From positions 2,018,111 through 2,082,110 of the forward strand of contig OZ024810.1 in NCBI GenBank assembly GCA_964017045.1: a stretch of 64,000 nt of DNA, read 5' to 3'. The DNA comes from Omphiscola glabra. Lineage: Eukaryota; Mollusca; Gastropoda; Lymnaeidae. Both the position numbers and the translations under genes were made by a program. Positions within the stretch are counted from its first letter, which is position 1; each line of letters begins with the position of its first letter. Shown here one piece after another: positions 35,789 to 47,800 of the stretch. The notes beneath the pieces are model-generated. The model saw only the letters and a list, made by a program, of their open reading frames with translations, had not been told where the DNA came from and made no database searches.

Positions 35789-36155
35789 CCTTCCAAGAAA
35801 CCTGACATGTTGTGGACGGCTGGAAGACTGCTGTGAGTAGTCTTTCCAAGAATCCTGGCATGTTGTGGACGGCTGAAAGACAGCTGTGAGTAGTCCTTAC
35901 ATGAAACTTGGCATGTTGTGTACGGCTGGAAGACTGCTGTGAGTAGTCTTTCCAAGAATCCTGGCATGTTGTGGACGGCTGGAAGATTGTTGTGAGTAGT
36001 CCTTCCAAGAAACCTGACATGTTGTGTACGGCTGGAAGACTGCTGTGAGTAGTCCTTCCAAGAAACCTGGCATGTTGTGTACGGCTGGAAGACTGCTGTG
36101 AGTAGTCCTTCCAAGAAACCTGGCATGTTGTGTACGGCTGGAAGACTGCTGTGAG
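35789..36155 (+). repeat. 53-bp minisatellite, 7 units
   Basis: Core gtagtccttccaagaaacct and catgttgtgtacggctggaa. Confidence 0.95.
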
Positions 36156-36339
36156 TAGAGCGATGAAATGTTGACCAAAGAGCTGTCACTCACTTCGTCT
36201 GCTCACAGGTGAAGATACATGTAATGTGTGGGCACCTGATCCGCTTTAGGGTTTGCACGCCCCAACGACCATGAATTCCATGAATTACGCCACTGCTTAA
36301 CAGTATATCAATGAAAAGAAAAGCTCTATTCAACCCACA

Positions 36340-36552
36340 TCACTCACATACAGACACCCCTCCACCAAACAGCAAACAAAACACATACAGACACCCCTCT
36401 ACCAAACAGCAAACAAAACACATACAGACACCCCTCCACCAAAACACATACATACACCCCTCGACTAAATAACCACCAAAACACATACAGACACCCCTCC
36501 AACAAAACACATACAGACAGCCCTCCAACAAAACACATACAGACAGCCCTCC
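36340..36552 (+). repeat. About 26-bp repeat, 7-8 units
   Basis: Core acacatacagacacccctcc and accaaa, with length variants containing agcaaac. Confidence 0.9.
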
Positions 36553-36584
36553 ACTCCTGAAACCATTAGTTTGATCACTTTCAA

Positions 36585-36780
36585 TCAGTGGCATAAATTA
36601 GTTTTCTGCCACCCGGTGACTGACAAAGCTTTTTTCCGTCCCCTCCCACAAAAAAAAAAACCCTCAACAATGCCGCCCCCACAATACCATGTAAAAAGTG
36701 TCGCCCGGAGCGGACCGCCACCACAGGACCCCCTTCCAACTCCACTCAGGCACAAGATCTATTTGCGTATGTAAAAGTAG
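36585..36780 (+). repeat. Dispersed repeat fragment, copy 1
   Basis: agtggcataaatt, ctgccacccgg, atgccgccccca and gcggaccgcc occur in the same order as at 47598-47765. It is diverged and has no coding. Confidence 0.4.
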
Positions 36781-36975
36781 AGGGTGATAACATAGCACAA
36801 GTAACCCCCTTCCTTGTAGGATTGCAATAAGGTCTTCCAACATAATTTGACACTTAAATCAACAATACATTCTAATTCGAATCTCTTCCTATGCGAAGTG
36901 TAAAAGATACATTAATATGTACAAATATATATACACATATATATAAATATTCATTGTGCTCCATCTTCTTAACAG

Positions 36976-37136
36976 TGACCTCCAAGACAATTAATTATCA
37001 AGATACTCCGCTGACAAAAGCCCTATCTTATGTCCCAGTGTCTGTGACATCTCCGCCCGGTGCGGTCCCTAATCATACTATCAGAATCATGCGACGTCTC
37101 TCTACCTTTTGGAAGACATTTACCAGCGACTTCTAG
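36976..37136 (+). CDS. Weak candidate terminal exon
   Basis: After an AT-rich tract and acceptor cttcttaacag, the frame reads TSKTINYQDTPLTKALSYVP and on to STFWKTFTSDF before a stop. It is non-repetitive, unlike most open frames here. No homologue is recognised and no polyadenylation signal is close. Confidence 0.18.
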
Positions 37137-37309
37137 GTCATCTTGCGATCGGTGATATCAGATGATAGTCCGACTATCAATGTTGTGTTCCCTGATTGAA
37201 CATGCTCTTATGCAAACCGGATAATTGCTGACCGTATTATAACCACATCCGCCCAGATACGCGCACATGTTGATACAAGTCAAAGATGCATATTTGTTGA
37301 TCCTTTATA

Positions 37310-37845
37310 ATAACTTCGCTTTTAGTCGTGGCTGGCAAAATCTTCGGACACCTAATTGACACACTTCCCATCAACCTATCGAGCTGAAACTTGGCATAAA
37401 GACTCGTTGCCAATGACAACACATTCTGTCAAATGTTCAGCCCCTTCTTCAACACCAAACCCCAAACATCAGTTGTTCCTGTTTTTCAAGGGAAAGATAA
37501 AGGAAATATTATGCCACCGATTTCACGAAATAAAACTCACGAGAACTGCGCTAAATGAGATTCTTTAACAAAACTATCGCAAGTGCGTTTTGTGCGTCAT
37601 AGTTTCCGTTGTTTTTCTTATATAGTAGGTGAAATAAATCTGCGGTGTAAAAGCGGGTGGGTCATTAGAATATTAATATAGTTCAGGGCATGAAAACAAT
37701 TGTGGTTTCGAGTCTAGGAGGGGGTGGGGAGGGCCCTGTTTGGGATTTTTATCAAGTGTGTACCTTGTACGCACGTTTTGTCAACATTTAAGCCGCACCC
37801 CTATTGCTAGATATTAAATTTGATACAGGATTTATAGGAAACACT
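37310..37845 (+). mobile_element. Dispersed non-coding element, copy B, unexpanded
   Basis: This shares cttcccatcaacctatcgag, ctgaaacttggcataaagac, gcgctaaatgagattcttt, gcaagtgcgttttgtgcgt and ggtgaaataaatctgcggtg with copies A and C. The 33-bp unit of copy A occurs exactly once at 37653-37685 and the 41-bp unit core once at about 37545-37581. It ends near ggatttatagg, as does copy C. The open frame at its start is chance. Confidence 0.75.
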
Positions 37846-38539
37846 GTTGTTAAGCGATGTTTAATATAAGGCTTTCACCAGCTAAATATCCTAGAAGATA
37901 ATTCAATGAGACGTCACTTCCTGTGTACAACTTAACATTTGCTTCATGGCGCGCTGGTTGGGTTTCGATGACTGAGCTCCAAGTCTTATTACAAACATTA
38001 TCACTATTGTCGCTGGTTGGGTTTCGATGACTGAGCTCCAGGTCTTATTACAAACATTATCACTATTTGAAGTTTGTTCAAATATCAGGTCAACTTATCT
38101 CTAGTTTTATACTAGAAAGTCCAAAAATATTGGCTTAAATCATGAGAAGTATAGAGTTATATCTAATTCAACATTTGAAATCTTAATGCAGAAGGTATGT
38201 CATTTAAAATAGGCTGAGTGTAAGATTTTTTTTTGGGGGGTGGAGGTGGGCTTGTGTTTTGTTGTGTTGCTGCCTGACATGTCTTTTGGAATTGGAATTG
38301 ACTAAACTGCTGTTGTCATTAAGTTAACCAGTTCGAAAGTCCGTTGATAACCATCTTGAGACTCACTGATACGGTTTTAAACAAAATTAACTAACTTTAT
38401 GTATCACTCTCATCTTGCGATATCAAATGATGCCACTTTTATATCTCTCTTTCTTGCACTCTCGGATTTGAACCCACAATCTCTAATGATCTGTCTTGTG
38501 ATCTCATTTTTAAAAAAAAATTATAATCTTTACTTACAG
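37846..38539. other. Mostly unique stretch upstream of the ependymin-related gene
   Basis: It holds two tandem copies of a roughly 58-bp unit at 37955-38066 (ggttgggtttcgatgactga). No gene is seen. Confidence 0.6.
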
Positions 38540-38762
38540 TTACACACACACACACAAACACACGTCACCTCACACGCACACATCCCCACACACCCAAGTG
38601 AGGCTGGTGTGCCCCCCAGCACATAACTTGGTCCACATCTTCATGCACTTTTACACTGTAGAAAAAGCTAACAAAACCGGGCACCGTCCACCAACGACCG
38701 TCACTCCGTCTGAGGAATCCCTTCCACCGAGTCCATTCCAAACCACATCCGCGCAAGTCAAC
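38540..38762 (+). promoter_or_regulatory. Upstream region and 5' UTR of the ependymin-related gene
   Basis: A CA-rich simple stretch (38540-38600) is followed by sequence leading to the start codon. I see no convincing TATA box at a standard distance from a defined start site; an AT-rich block lies at 38505-38528. The transcription start cannot be placed from sequence alone. Confidence 0.3.
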
Positions 38763-38846
38763 ATGAAGATTCTGCTGCTGCTTGTCGCTGCCGTCGTCGG
38801 CATGGCTTATGCTGCACGGCCGTGCTCTGCGCCATTTGAGCTGACA
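38763..38846 (+). CDS. Ependymin-related gene, exon 1
   Basis: ATG at 38763 has A at -3. The exon encodes 28 residues: signal peptide plus the first conserved cysteine in ARPCSAPFELT. It ends in phase 0 at ACA followed by the strong donor GTAAGT. No upstream in-frame coding is needed, because the signal peptide starts directly at this ATG. Confidence 0.85.
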
Positions 38847-41800
38847 GTAAGTCGTGTTGAATCTATCACGTTCTGATTTGTCAATGTTTGCAGAAGCTTT
38901 AGCTGGTGTGTTTTTTTTTCTCGTCTCATTTAAGGATGTAGGAAAATTTCAGTATTCTAAAAGTTTAGCCAGCCATTGGCCATTGGGTCATTGTCTGCTG
39001 GTATAGTTAGAGAAAGTTGCGGCGGTTGTCTTTCCTGAAATACGACTCGCACCGAAAGTCATTTCTGTTTTGAAAATTTAATCGATATCCATTTTTTAAA
39101 CTTTCATACTAGACTTGGTAGCACAAATTTTGACCGTACATAACTAGCGAAAACCATTTCAGTCATACTACCCATCAGTGGCTATTTCTGACCGTTTCTG
39201 ATCTGTGCCAGTCCTGGCATTACACCTGGATTAGTAGCCGTTTTACACTCACTGGTTTCGGTAGCCTTTATGGAGAAGACGGTAATGTCGCTGGTAGTCA
39301 TGGATATAGCTATCCCAATAGTATCATCAAAATGCCAGTGGTAGTAATGGATATAGCTATCCCAATAGTATCATCAAAATACCAGTGGTAGTAATGAATA
39401 TAGCTATCCCAATAGTATCATCAAATCTGCCAGTGGTAGTAATGAATATAGCTATCCCAATAGTATCATCAAATCTGCCAGTGGTAGTAATGGATATAGC
39501 TATTCCAATAGTATCATCAAATCTGCCAGTGGTAGTAATGGATATAGCTATTCCAATAGTATCATCAAATCTGCCAATGGTAGTAATGGATATAGCTATC
39601 CCAATAGTATCATCAAATCTGCCAGCTCCCCTCTGATTCAAAAACTCAGCGCCTTGCAGCATGCCAAAACAGATCCCCCCCCCCTTATACACCTCCCCCC
39701 GTTCCCCACAACGTTTTGCCTTTGTTGATTCTGGCCGCATCTCGATATTATAATAATTTGGTACGAGACCTTAGAATGAGGAACAATTAGAACTTAAAAT
39801 CTAAAACTTCAACGGTTCTCAAACAGGGCCAGGCATTCTTTTTATTTAAGGGTAGTTGCCTAATTCACCAATTGAATGGTAAGATAAAAATAGTTCAAGT
39901 GTGTAAAACGAAATTTTGGGGAACATTTGTTTTGACCGTTTGTGTAGACACAAAAATTAAGTTCAGGGTCTTCCATGGGTTATACATATAGGGAAATGAA
40001 CGCGGGCGCCAATTTTTTTCTTTATATGGAGGTGTGGCATTTTTGTCCAAGTGCCGAGCTTTTTTCGTAGAAGGGGCGGCAAATCTCACGTCCCGCCCGG
40101 GCAGCACACACCCTAGCTACGCCACTGTGTCAGTCTAATTTCTTTAAATCTCGATTTGAGCATTCATTCTCCGTTTTCTAAGAAGCAATATTGCTGTTTA
40201 ATCACGGCGTGTACACAAGAGGTTCTTTGTTTATTCTCGGCGTGTACACAAGAGGTTCTCTGTTTATTCACGTCATGTACACAATAGGTTCTCTGTTTAT
40301 TCACGGCGTGTACACAAGAGGTTCTCTGTTTATTCACGGCGTGTACACAAGATGTTCTCTGTTTATTCACGTCATGTACACAAGATGTTCTCTGTTTATT
40401 CACGTCGTGTATACACGATGTTCTTTGGTTACTGAGCTCATTCAAAGCCACAGGGTCCTAAAGTTAAGATATCAACACCCTACTTGTCCTCTCGATAACT
40501 TTGACCTGGATCATGTACCACAAGTATTCGCCCGACGTATATTGGTTTAATCTTAAAGGAGTCGCATCTGTTGAAGTTCAAGTGTGGCCAGCCTACCTAT
40601 TCACTATCTTCAGATTTTGTTTCAACTATTGAATGATTGATCGTCCAAACATTGAACTTATTCACTTATCCTACCTTTGATATTCATAGAATATTTTTTT
40701 GTATTTTCAGCTTGTACAATAAAACGGTTCATACCGCGTCGTGTTATATATATCTATATATATTTTGTTCAAATGAACACTTCTCGGCCATTAGCTTATT
40801 TAAAACTATACTCTGATACAATTTGGGTTGAAGGCTTTTGTGCAGTTAGTGATGACGTCAAAAATCAAATATTTAGAGAAACATGTAGAACACATTTTAA
40901 CTTATCTATACCGTTGTTTGTCAGTTTGATTGTTTGTTATGGATAGTTTTACCCCCATCCCCCTTTTCGCAATACACAGAGAAATTTTATCGATACAATA
41001 ATGAATGACAAAAATTGTGAGTAAATTTTTTAATGGGGGTTCATCAAAGTGTGTCAGCAGCGTTGACTCCAACCCCCTCTGACCCGACACCCCTCTTTTC
41101 ACGTAGCTCATCTAATGTGTCATGTGCAGCGGGACAACGCCAAGGGCCAGTACCGGTTTGTCCCTATTATGCAACTTTTTTTACGTGGCAATAAAATTAT
41201 CGCCGTCACTTCTACTCGTGATTATTCCCTCGACCCATCCCCTCGACCCATCCCCTCGACCCATTCCTCCCCCCCCCCCCGGACCCACCCACCCATCCCT
41301 CCTACATAGCCGTGTACATCGTATTTATTACGTCATTTTTACCCCCACCCCCCCCCCTTTTTCACCAGCAACGCCGGCGTTTATTATTCTATATCTATTT
41401 CTGGTGTTTGGCAAGGGAAGGCCACTCTGGGATAATTTGATGAACCAACTTGGCACCGGCAAGAGGTCAGAGGTCAATCACGTAGCAGTTTAACTAAACC
41501 TGCCAGAAATTTTGCCCCTCCTCACAGGGTGAGGTCCCTTAATTAATAAGTAGCCCACAAACCCTTTGACCAAACCAACCTGTGACCCAGGCTACATTGA
41601 GCTACTCACAATAATAAAATTATGTTGACAGAAACAACACATAAATCTATCTCAACATTTGAAATAACACCACCTTAAATAATGAACAGTGAAATATGAG
41701 CTTATATGAATATCATAGATTTGTTTATGCATGACCACTTCACACGAACAGCCACAGCTTATATGAATGTCATAGATTTGTTTATGCATTACCACTTCAC

Positions 41801-44800
41801 ATGAACAGCCACAGCTTATATGAATATCATAGATTTGTTTATGCATGACCACTTCACACGAACAGCCACAGCTTATATGAATATCATAGATTTGTTTATG
41901 CATTACCCCTTCACATGAACAGCCACAGCTTATATGAATATCATAGATTTGTTTATGCATGACCACTTCACACGAACAGCCACAGCTTATATGAATATCA
42001 TAGATTTGTTTATGCATGACCACTTCACACGAACAGCCACAGCTTATATGAATATCATATATTTGTTTATGCATTACCACTTCACATGAACAGCCACAGC
42101 TTATATGAATATCATAGATTTGTTGATGTATTACCCCTTCACACGGACAAGAACACCCCCAGTTGTCATAGTTCTGCCCACCGCCTCAGCTCTACCCCCT
42201 AAACAATCCAATGCCCCCCAAATGTTCGGATCATGACGTCACTTTCATGGCAGCCTTGCTATTGCCTATATACATCAAACCTTCGGTGAAGACAACTCAA
42301 TTAAGAGTTCAATTCAAGGGTCGTTATCTCCCCTCCCTTCCTTCGTTAACTTAACGGTTAGCCTAACGGTTATGACTTATCGGACCGGGCGTTCATCCTT
42401 TTCCGTATCAACTTACAACAGTGGTTCTCAACCTTCCTAATGCCGCGACCCATTAATACAGTTCCTCATGTTGTGGCGACCCCCAACCACAAAATTATTT
42501 TCGTTGCTACTTCATAGCTGTAGAGTATATGTGTTTTCCGATAGTTTTAGACGACCCCTGTGAAAGGGTCGTGCGACGCCCAAAGGGGTCGCGACCCACA
42601 GGTTGAGAACCGCTGCCTTACAACATTCTTGGTGACAGTTATCTCATGGTAATCTCTCTAAGTTAGATAAAACGTGCGACCTACGTACTGTAAGACTGCT
42701 AAATGTTTTTTGTTTTATAAAACCATTTGTCTTTGTCAGAGTTCATTGTTAATCACGTGCCATTTCGTTTAATTCACAACGATATCAAAACATGCAGGAA
42801 TTGTCACAGTTCATTTACTTTTAGACCCTACGCGCCCTCTGTTGACACGCCCCTTCAAAGCACACCCCATCCCAGGGTCATTTTTATCCGTGTCCCTAAA
42901 AAAGGACGAAAAGCATTTTTATGTAAATGTTATATCATGAAAGCAGTTCTCAAGCAGTTTTAAAATCCCAAAGTTAAGGACAAGGAAATGTTGTTTTTGA
43001 AATGCCTTGTTTATTTTGATTGGAAGGTTTTTTGATTCGGGTTGAACGATTTCGTAGATTGAACATGAAACATCTTTGCTAAAATGCAAGCAGGTATCTT
43101 CAGCGTTAGAAATGAGTGAATACATCTGATACCTTTCACTGGCGGTATCAGTGCAAACAAGCGGTGAAGGGATGTGCTCAAATTTTGACATTGCCACATA
43201 AACATAGTTCGATACTGTATCTTTGTACTTCAATTGTACATAGAACCCGATCATTACATTTCAAGTTATTATTTTAACCAAAAAATTAAAACAATAATAG
43301 ACCACTATTAAACGGACCTATCTAAGCTATATAAATAACTTGGTACATGTATAGTGAACCTATCTCAGCTATATAAATAACTTGGTACATGTATAGTGAA
43401 CCTATCTAAGCTATATAAATAACTTGGTACATGTATAGTGAACCTATCTCAGCTATATAAATAACTTGGTACATGTATAGTGAACCTATCTAAGCTATAT
43501 AAATAACTTGGTACATGTATATTGAACCTATCTAAGCTATATAAATAACTTGGTACATGTATAGTGAACCTATCTAAGCTATATAAATAACTTGGTACAT
43601 GTATAGTGAACCTATCTCAGCTATATAAATAACTTGGTACATGTATAGTGAACCTATCTAAGCTATATAAATAACTTGGTACATGTATATTGAACCTATC
43701 TAAGCTATATAAATAACTTGGTACATGTATAGTGAACCTATCTAAGCTATATAAATAACTTGGTACATGTATAGTGAACCTATCTAAGCTATATAAATAA
43801 CTTGGTACATGTATAGTGAACCTATCTAAGCTATATAAATAACTTGGTACATGTATAGTGAACCTATCTAAGCTATATAAATAACTTGGTACATGTATAG
43901 TGAACCTATCTAAGCTATATAAATAACTTGGTACATGTATAGTGAACCTATCTCAGCTATAGCAATAACTTGGTACATGTATAGTGAACCTATCTCAGCT
44001 ATAGCAATAACTTGGTACATGTATAGTGAACCTATCTCAGCTATAGCAATAACTTGGTACATGTATAGTGAACCTATCTATAGAAATAACTTGGTACATG
44101 TATATTGAACCTATCTAAGCTATAGATATAACTTGGTACATGTATATTGAACCTATCTAAGCTATAGATATAACTTGGTACATGTATATTGAACCTATCT
44201 AAGCTATAGATATAACTTGGTACATGTATATTGAACCTATCTAAGCTATAGAAATAACTTGGTACATGTATATTGAACCTATCTAAGCTATAGATATAAC
44301 TTGGTACATGTATATTGAACCTATATAAGCTATATATATAACTTGGTACATGTATATTGAACCTATCTAAGCTATAGATATAACTTGGTACATGTATATT
44401 GAACCTATCAAAGCTATAGAAATCAATAACCTGGTAACTTTATATTAAAGTGATTTAAGCAATATAGAGAATAACTTGGTAGATTTATATTTTTGAATCT
44501 ACGTTGTGAAACTTAGCCGCCATACGCACAGAAAAGGCTAATACAGAAAAGCGATTAGTCCCGGAGATACTTTTTACCAAGCTTCTGAACTTTAAGGATG
44601 TCTACAGTGTTTTTGACGTGTCTCGACATCAACTTTCAGCTGTCGTCATCTCTATCTCGACCTTTTTGCGACTTTGTGTCAAGTTGAACGGTCGCGTACT
44701 TTGTTTGTGTCCAGTAACGGTGGTCAGTTTATCACGTGGTATCTAGACATTGGACCATGCTATAGGGAAGAGTCTACGGTCTGACCTATGGACAGAGTCA

Positions 44801-47800
44801 TAAGCTCTTCCTTACTAAAGTGAAATTCCCTGGGACTTTTTTGCGTTACAACAAAAGGTTAAGAGTTGTTTAAGATGTCAACATTACATATTTGGATGGC
44901 CTTGTTAACATAGCACATTATGTTCACCACGTGGAGCCTCTTACAGAATCTTTGCTTGAAATAATGTCAATACTATTTGTCGGATTATCTTTGTCTTGGA
45001 CAGTTTGGTTTCCTGCTATAAACTGTACAGTCATGGAAAACACTTTATTAATTTATGTTGAACACAATAGCGAGAAAATGGCGTTAAATGGCGCATATGC
45101 ATATGTATATAATTTATTATAATTCTAAAATATTATTTTATTTATCTGGTGACATATATAATATAAAATTGTTTGAGATGTTTCTTGCGTTTATCCTAAT
45201 GATCCGCCAATCCATTGACACATATGTTTGACCACGAGTGTGCATGTCCATGTGTCCACAGTTCAGGGCATCCCGCCACGACCAGGCAGACACCTACTAC
45301 AGGAGGTACTACACAGAGTATGACAGACCCAACCAGAGAGTCGTCATGTTCGAGGAGTCTTTTACCGGAGGCACCAGGGAGTGAGTCAACGCTTTTCTTT
45401 TTCTGCACATCAGACAAAATACTTGGGGACAAACAGTACTGGATGACCAACATTTGGACTGCCTCTTATGGGAACATACAACAATAGAACATATTGGACT
45501 ACTCTATACAACTATAGATATACAACATTTGACTACTCTATACAACAATATATATACAAAATTTAACTACTCTACACTCTAGATAAAGCCTAGTCGTACT
45601 GCCAATTACGCACATATTGTAATAGACAAACACAGACATCCAACAACATATGAACAACGGTTGCACTGTCCCTTACTTCGGCATACAACGATATATGGTT
45701 AGTTGTTGGACTACCACTTACAAACATGCGGCAATACCACTTACAAACATACAACAAAAGATTATCAGTTGTTTGAATACCACTTACAGTGTTACTTGCA
45801 TGTTGGAAGGCCACCATTAGTCATACTCCGTTTATTGACTATTTCTGGAAAAATAACAGCAGCTAACATATGGACAGACACTACTATACAAGATTTGAAT
45901 ACAAACATTGACATTATGGCATTAAACCATATATATTGTACTTTATATTCACATATCTAAAGACTAAAAATGTATTGGTTGACACATGTCCTCATTCTAA
46001 TGTTCTTTTTCTCATTAATGTCCACGTCATTCTATAGCACATAATATCAATGTCCTGATTCTGATGTCCACATAATTCTATAGCACATAATATTAATGTC
46101 CTGATTCTGATGTCCACGTCATTCTATAGCACATAATATTAATGTCCTGATTCTGATGTCCACATAATTCTATAGCACATAATATTAATGTCCTGATTCT
46201 GATGTCCACGTCATTCTATAGCACATAATATTAATGTCCTGATTCTGATGTCCACATAATTCTATAGCACATAATATTAATGTCCTGATTCTGATGTCTA
46301 CGCCATTCTATAGTAGCACTTAATATCAATGTTCTGATTCTAATGTCCTCACCATTATATAGCCCTGCCATCAATGTCCTGATTCTAATGTCCTCACCAT
46401 ACTATAGCACTGACATCAATGTCCTACTTCTAATGTCCAGGTCATTCTATAGCACTGACATATATGTCCTGATTCTAATGTCCTCACCATTCTATAGCAC
46501 TGACATCAATGTCCTGATTCTAATGTCCAGGTCATTCTATAGCACTGACATCAATGTCCTACTTCTAATGTCCAGATCATTCTATAGCACTGACATCTAT
46601 GTCCTGATTCTAATGTCCTCACCATTCTATAGCACTGACATCAATGTCCTACTTCTAATGTCCAGCTCATTCTATAGCACTGACACCAGTGTCATAAATC
46701 TAATGTCCACGCCACACTGTAACGCTGACATCAACGTCCTTCTTTTAATGTCCTCGCAACTCTTTAATGCTGACATCAATGTCCTCATTCTAATGTCCTC
46801 GCATTGTCCACGCCACTCTAAAGCACTGATACTTGATCCCATCTTCCCCACCCTCCACACAATATAAATGTCAAGTGATTCTCAACACTTTTCTGACCCA
46901 CAGGATCCGTGAGTTTTTGTTCCTCCACTACATTGACACCGGGTTCGAGTACGACTTCAAGCTGAAGAACTGCACCAGATTCAGGACCGGCCCCTTCCGC
47001 CCCTTCGAGGTCCCCTACAACTCCACCTACGAGGGATCCTTCCAAGTTGGCGGGCCAGGCGAGGACCTTACCGTCGATGTGTGGTCTGACAGACTCCCCA
47101 CAAGACGTAAGTCGAAATGTTCACCACGCGAATAGCTTAAGTATAGTGGAAATATAAGTGAGATATAGTGTCAATTTAGTGTAAAGATACTGTAGATTTA
47201 GAGTCATCATTGAAATGGTTGTTTACATAAATTTGAGACTAGTCCGACTTGGATATAAATGACCATTACAATAGTGATTCCATTTGACCTTTTACAGCCA
47301 CAGGGCCCCCGCACACTGATTAACGTGTATAGCACCAAGGTCTGGTGTTGTATTCCGCCATGCAGTGGCGGCTTCTCAAAAATCAAACTAGGGGGTGGGG
47401 CACTCTAGATTAAATACTGTGGTTGCAATTTACATACCATCTGCGCTAAAAGACCGATCCTATTCTACAAAGTGGATAAGCCACCTTTGTCTCAACCACC
47501 ACGCACTTACACAATACCCACAACCTAAACACACTTACCAAACCACCCCTATCAACCCCCGAATCATCCCTTTTCCTGTTGAGTTACTAAACGTTATAGG
47601 TGGCATAATTGGGGTTAGTGCCACCCGGGGCGGGCAACATTTTATCAGCCCCCTACCTTGGAAAAAAGTCTGCAGTCAGTCTTAAATGCCGCCCCTCAAT
47701 ATAAAAGGAGAAAAGGGCTACCCGGGGTGGACCGCCCTCTGACCTTCTTGATTAAAATAGAGGGACTACATTCCGTTATTGTATCATTTATTATTTTAGA

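Larger units (their letters stand above)
38847..45261 (+). other. Intron 1 of the ependymin-related gene
   Basis: This 6.4-kb intron has donor GTAAGT and acceptor CCACAG. It contains minisatellites at 39292, 40203, 41693 and 43318, a SPIN-like MITE at 42419-42615, a solitary hAT-like end at 39810 and a poorly conserved fragment ending ctacgccactg near 40125. I see no other coding in it; the 76-codon frame at 44892 has no recognisable features. Confidence 0.75.

Noticed and set aside
38637..38762. Longer N-terminal start for the ependymin-related protein (frame open from 38598)
   Set aside because: The ATG at 38763 is followed directly by a standard signal peptide, and family members begin there.
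40677..41493. Several 60-120-codon ORFs in intron 1
   Set aside because: They overlap one another on both strands, are low-complexity (Pro runs from C tracts) and show no family motif.
44892..45122. 76-codon ORF in intron 1 as an additional exon
   Set aside because: Including it is not needed for the ependymin-related frame, its composition is AT-rich and it matches no part of that family.
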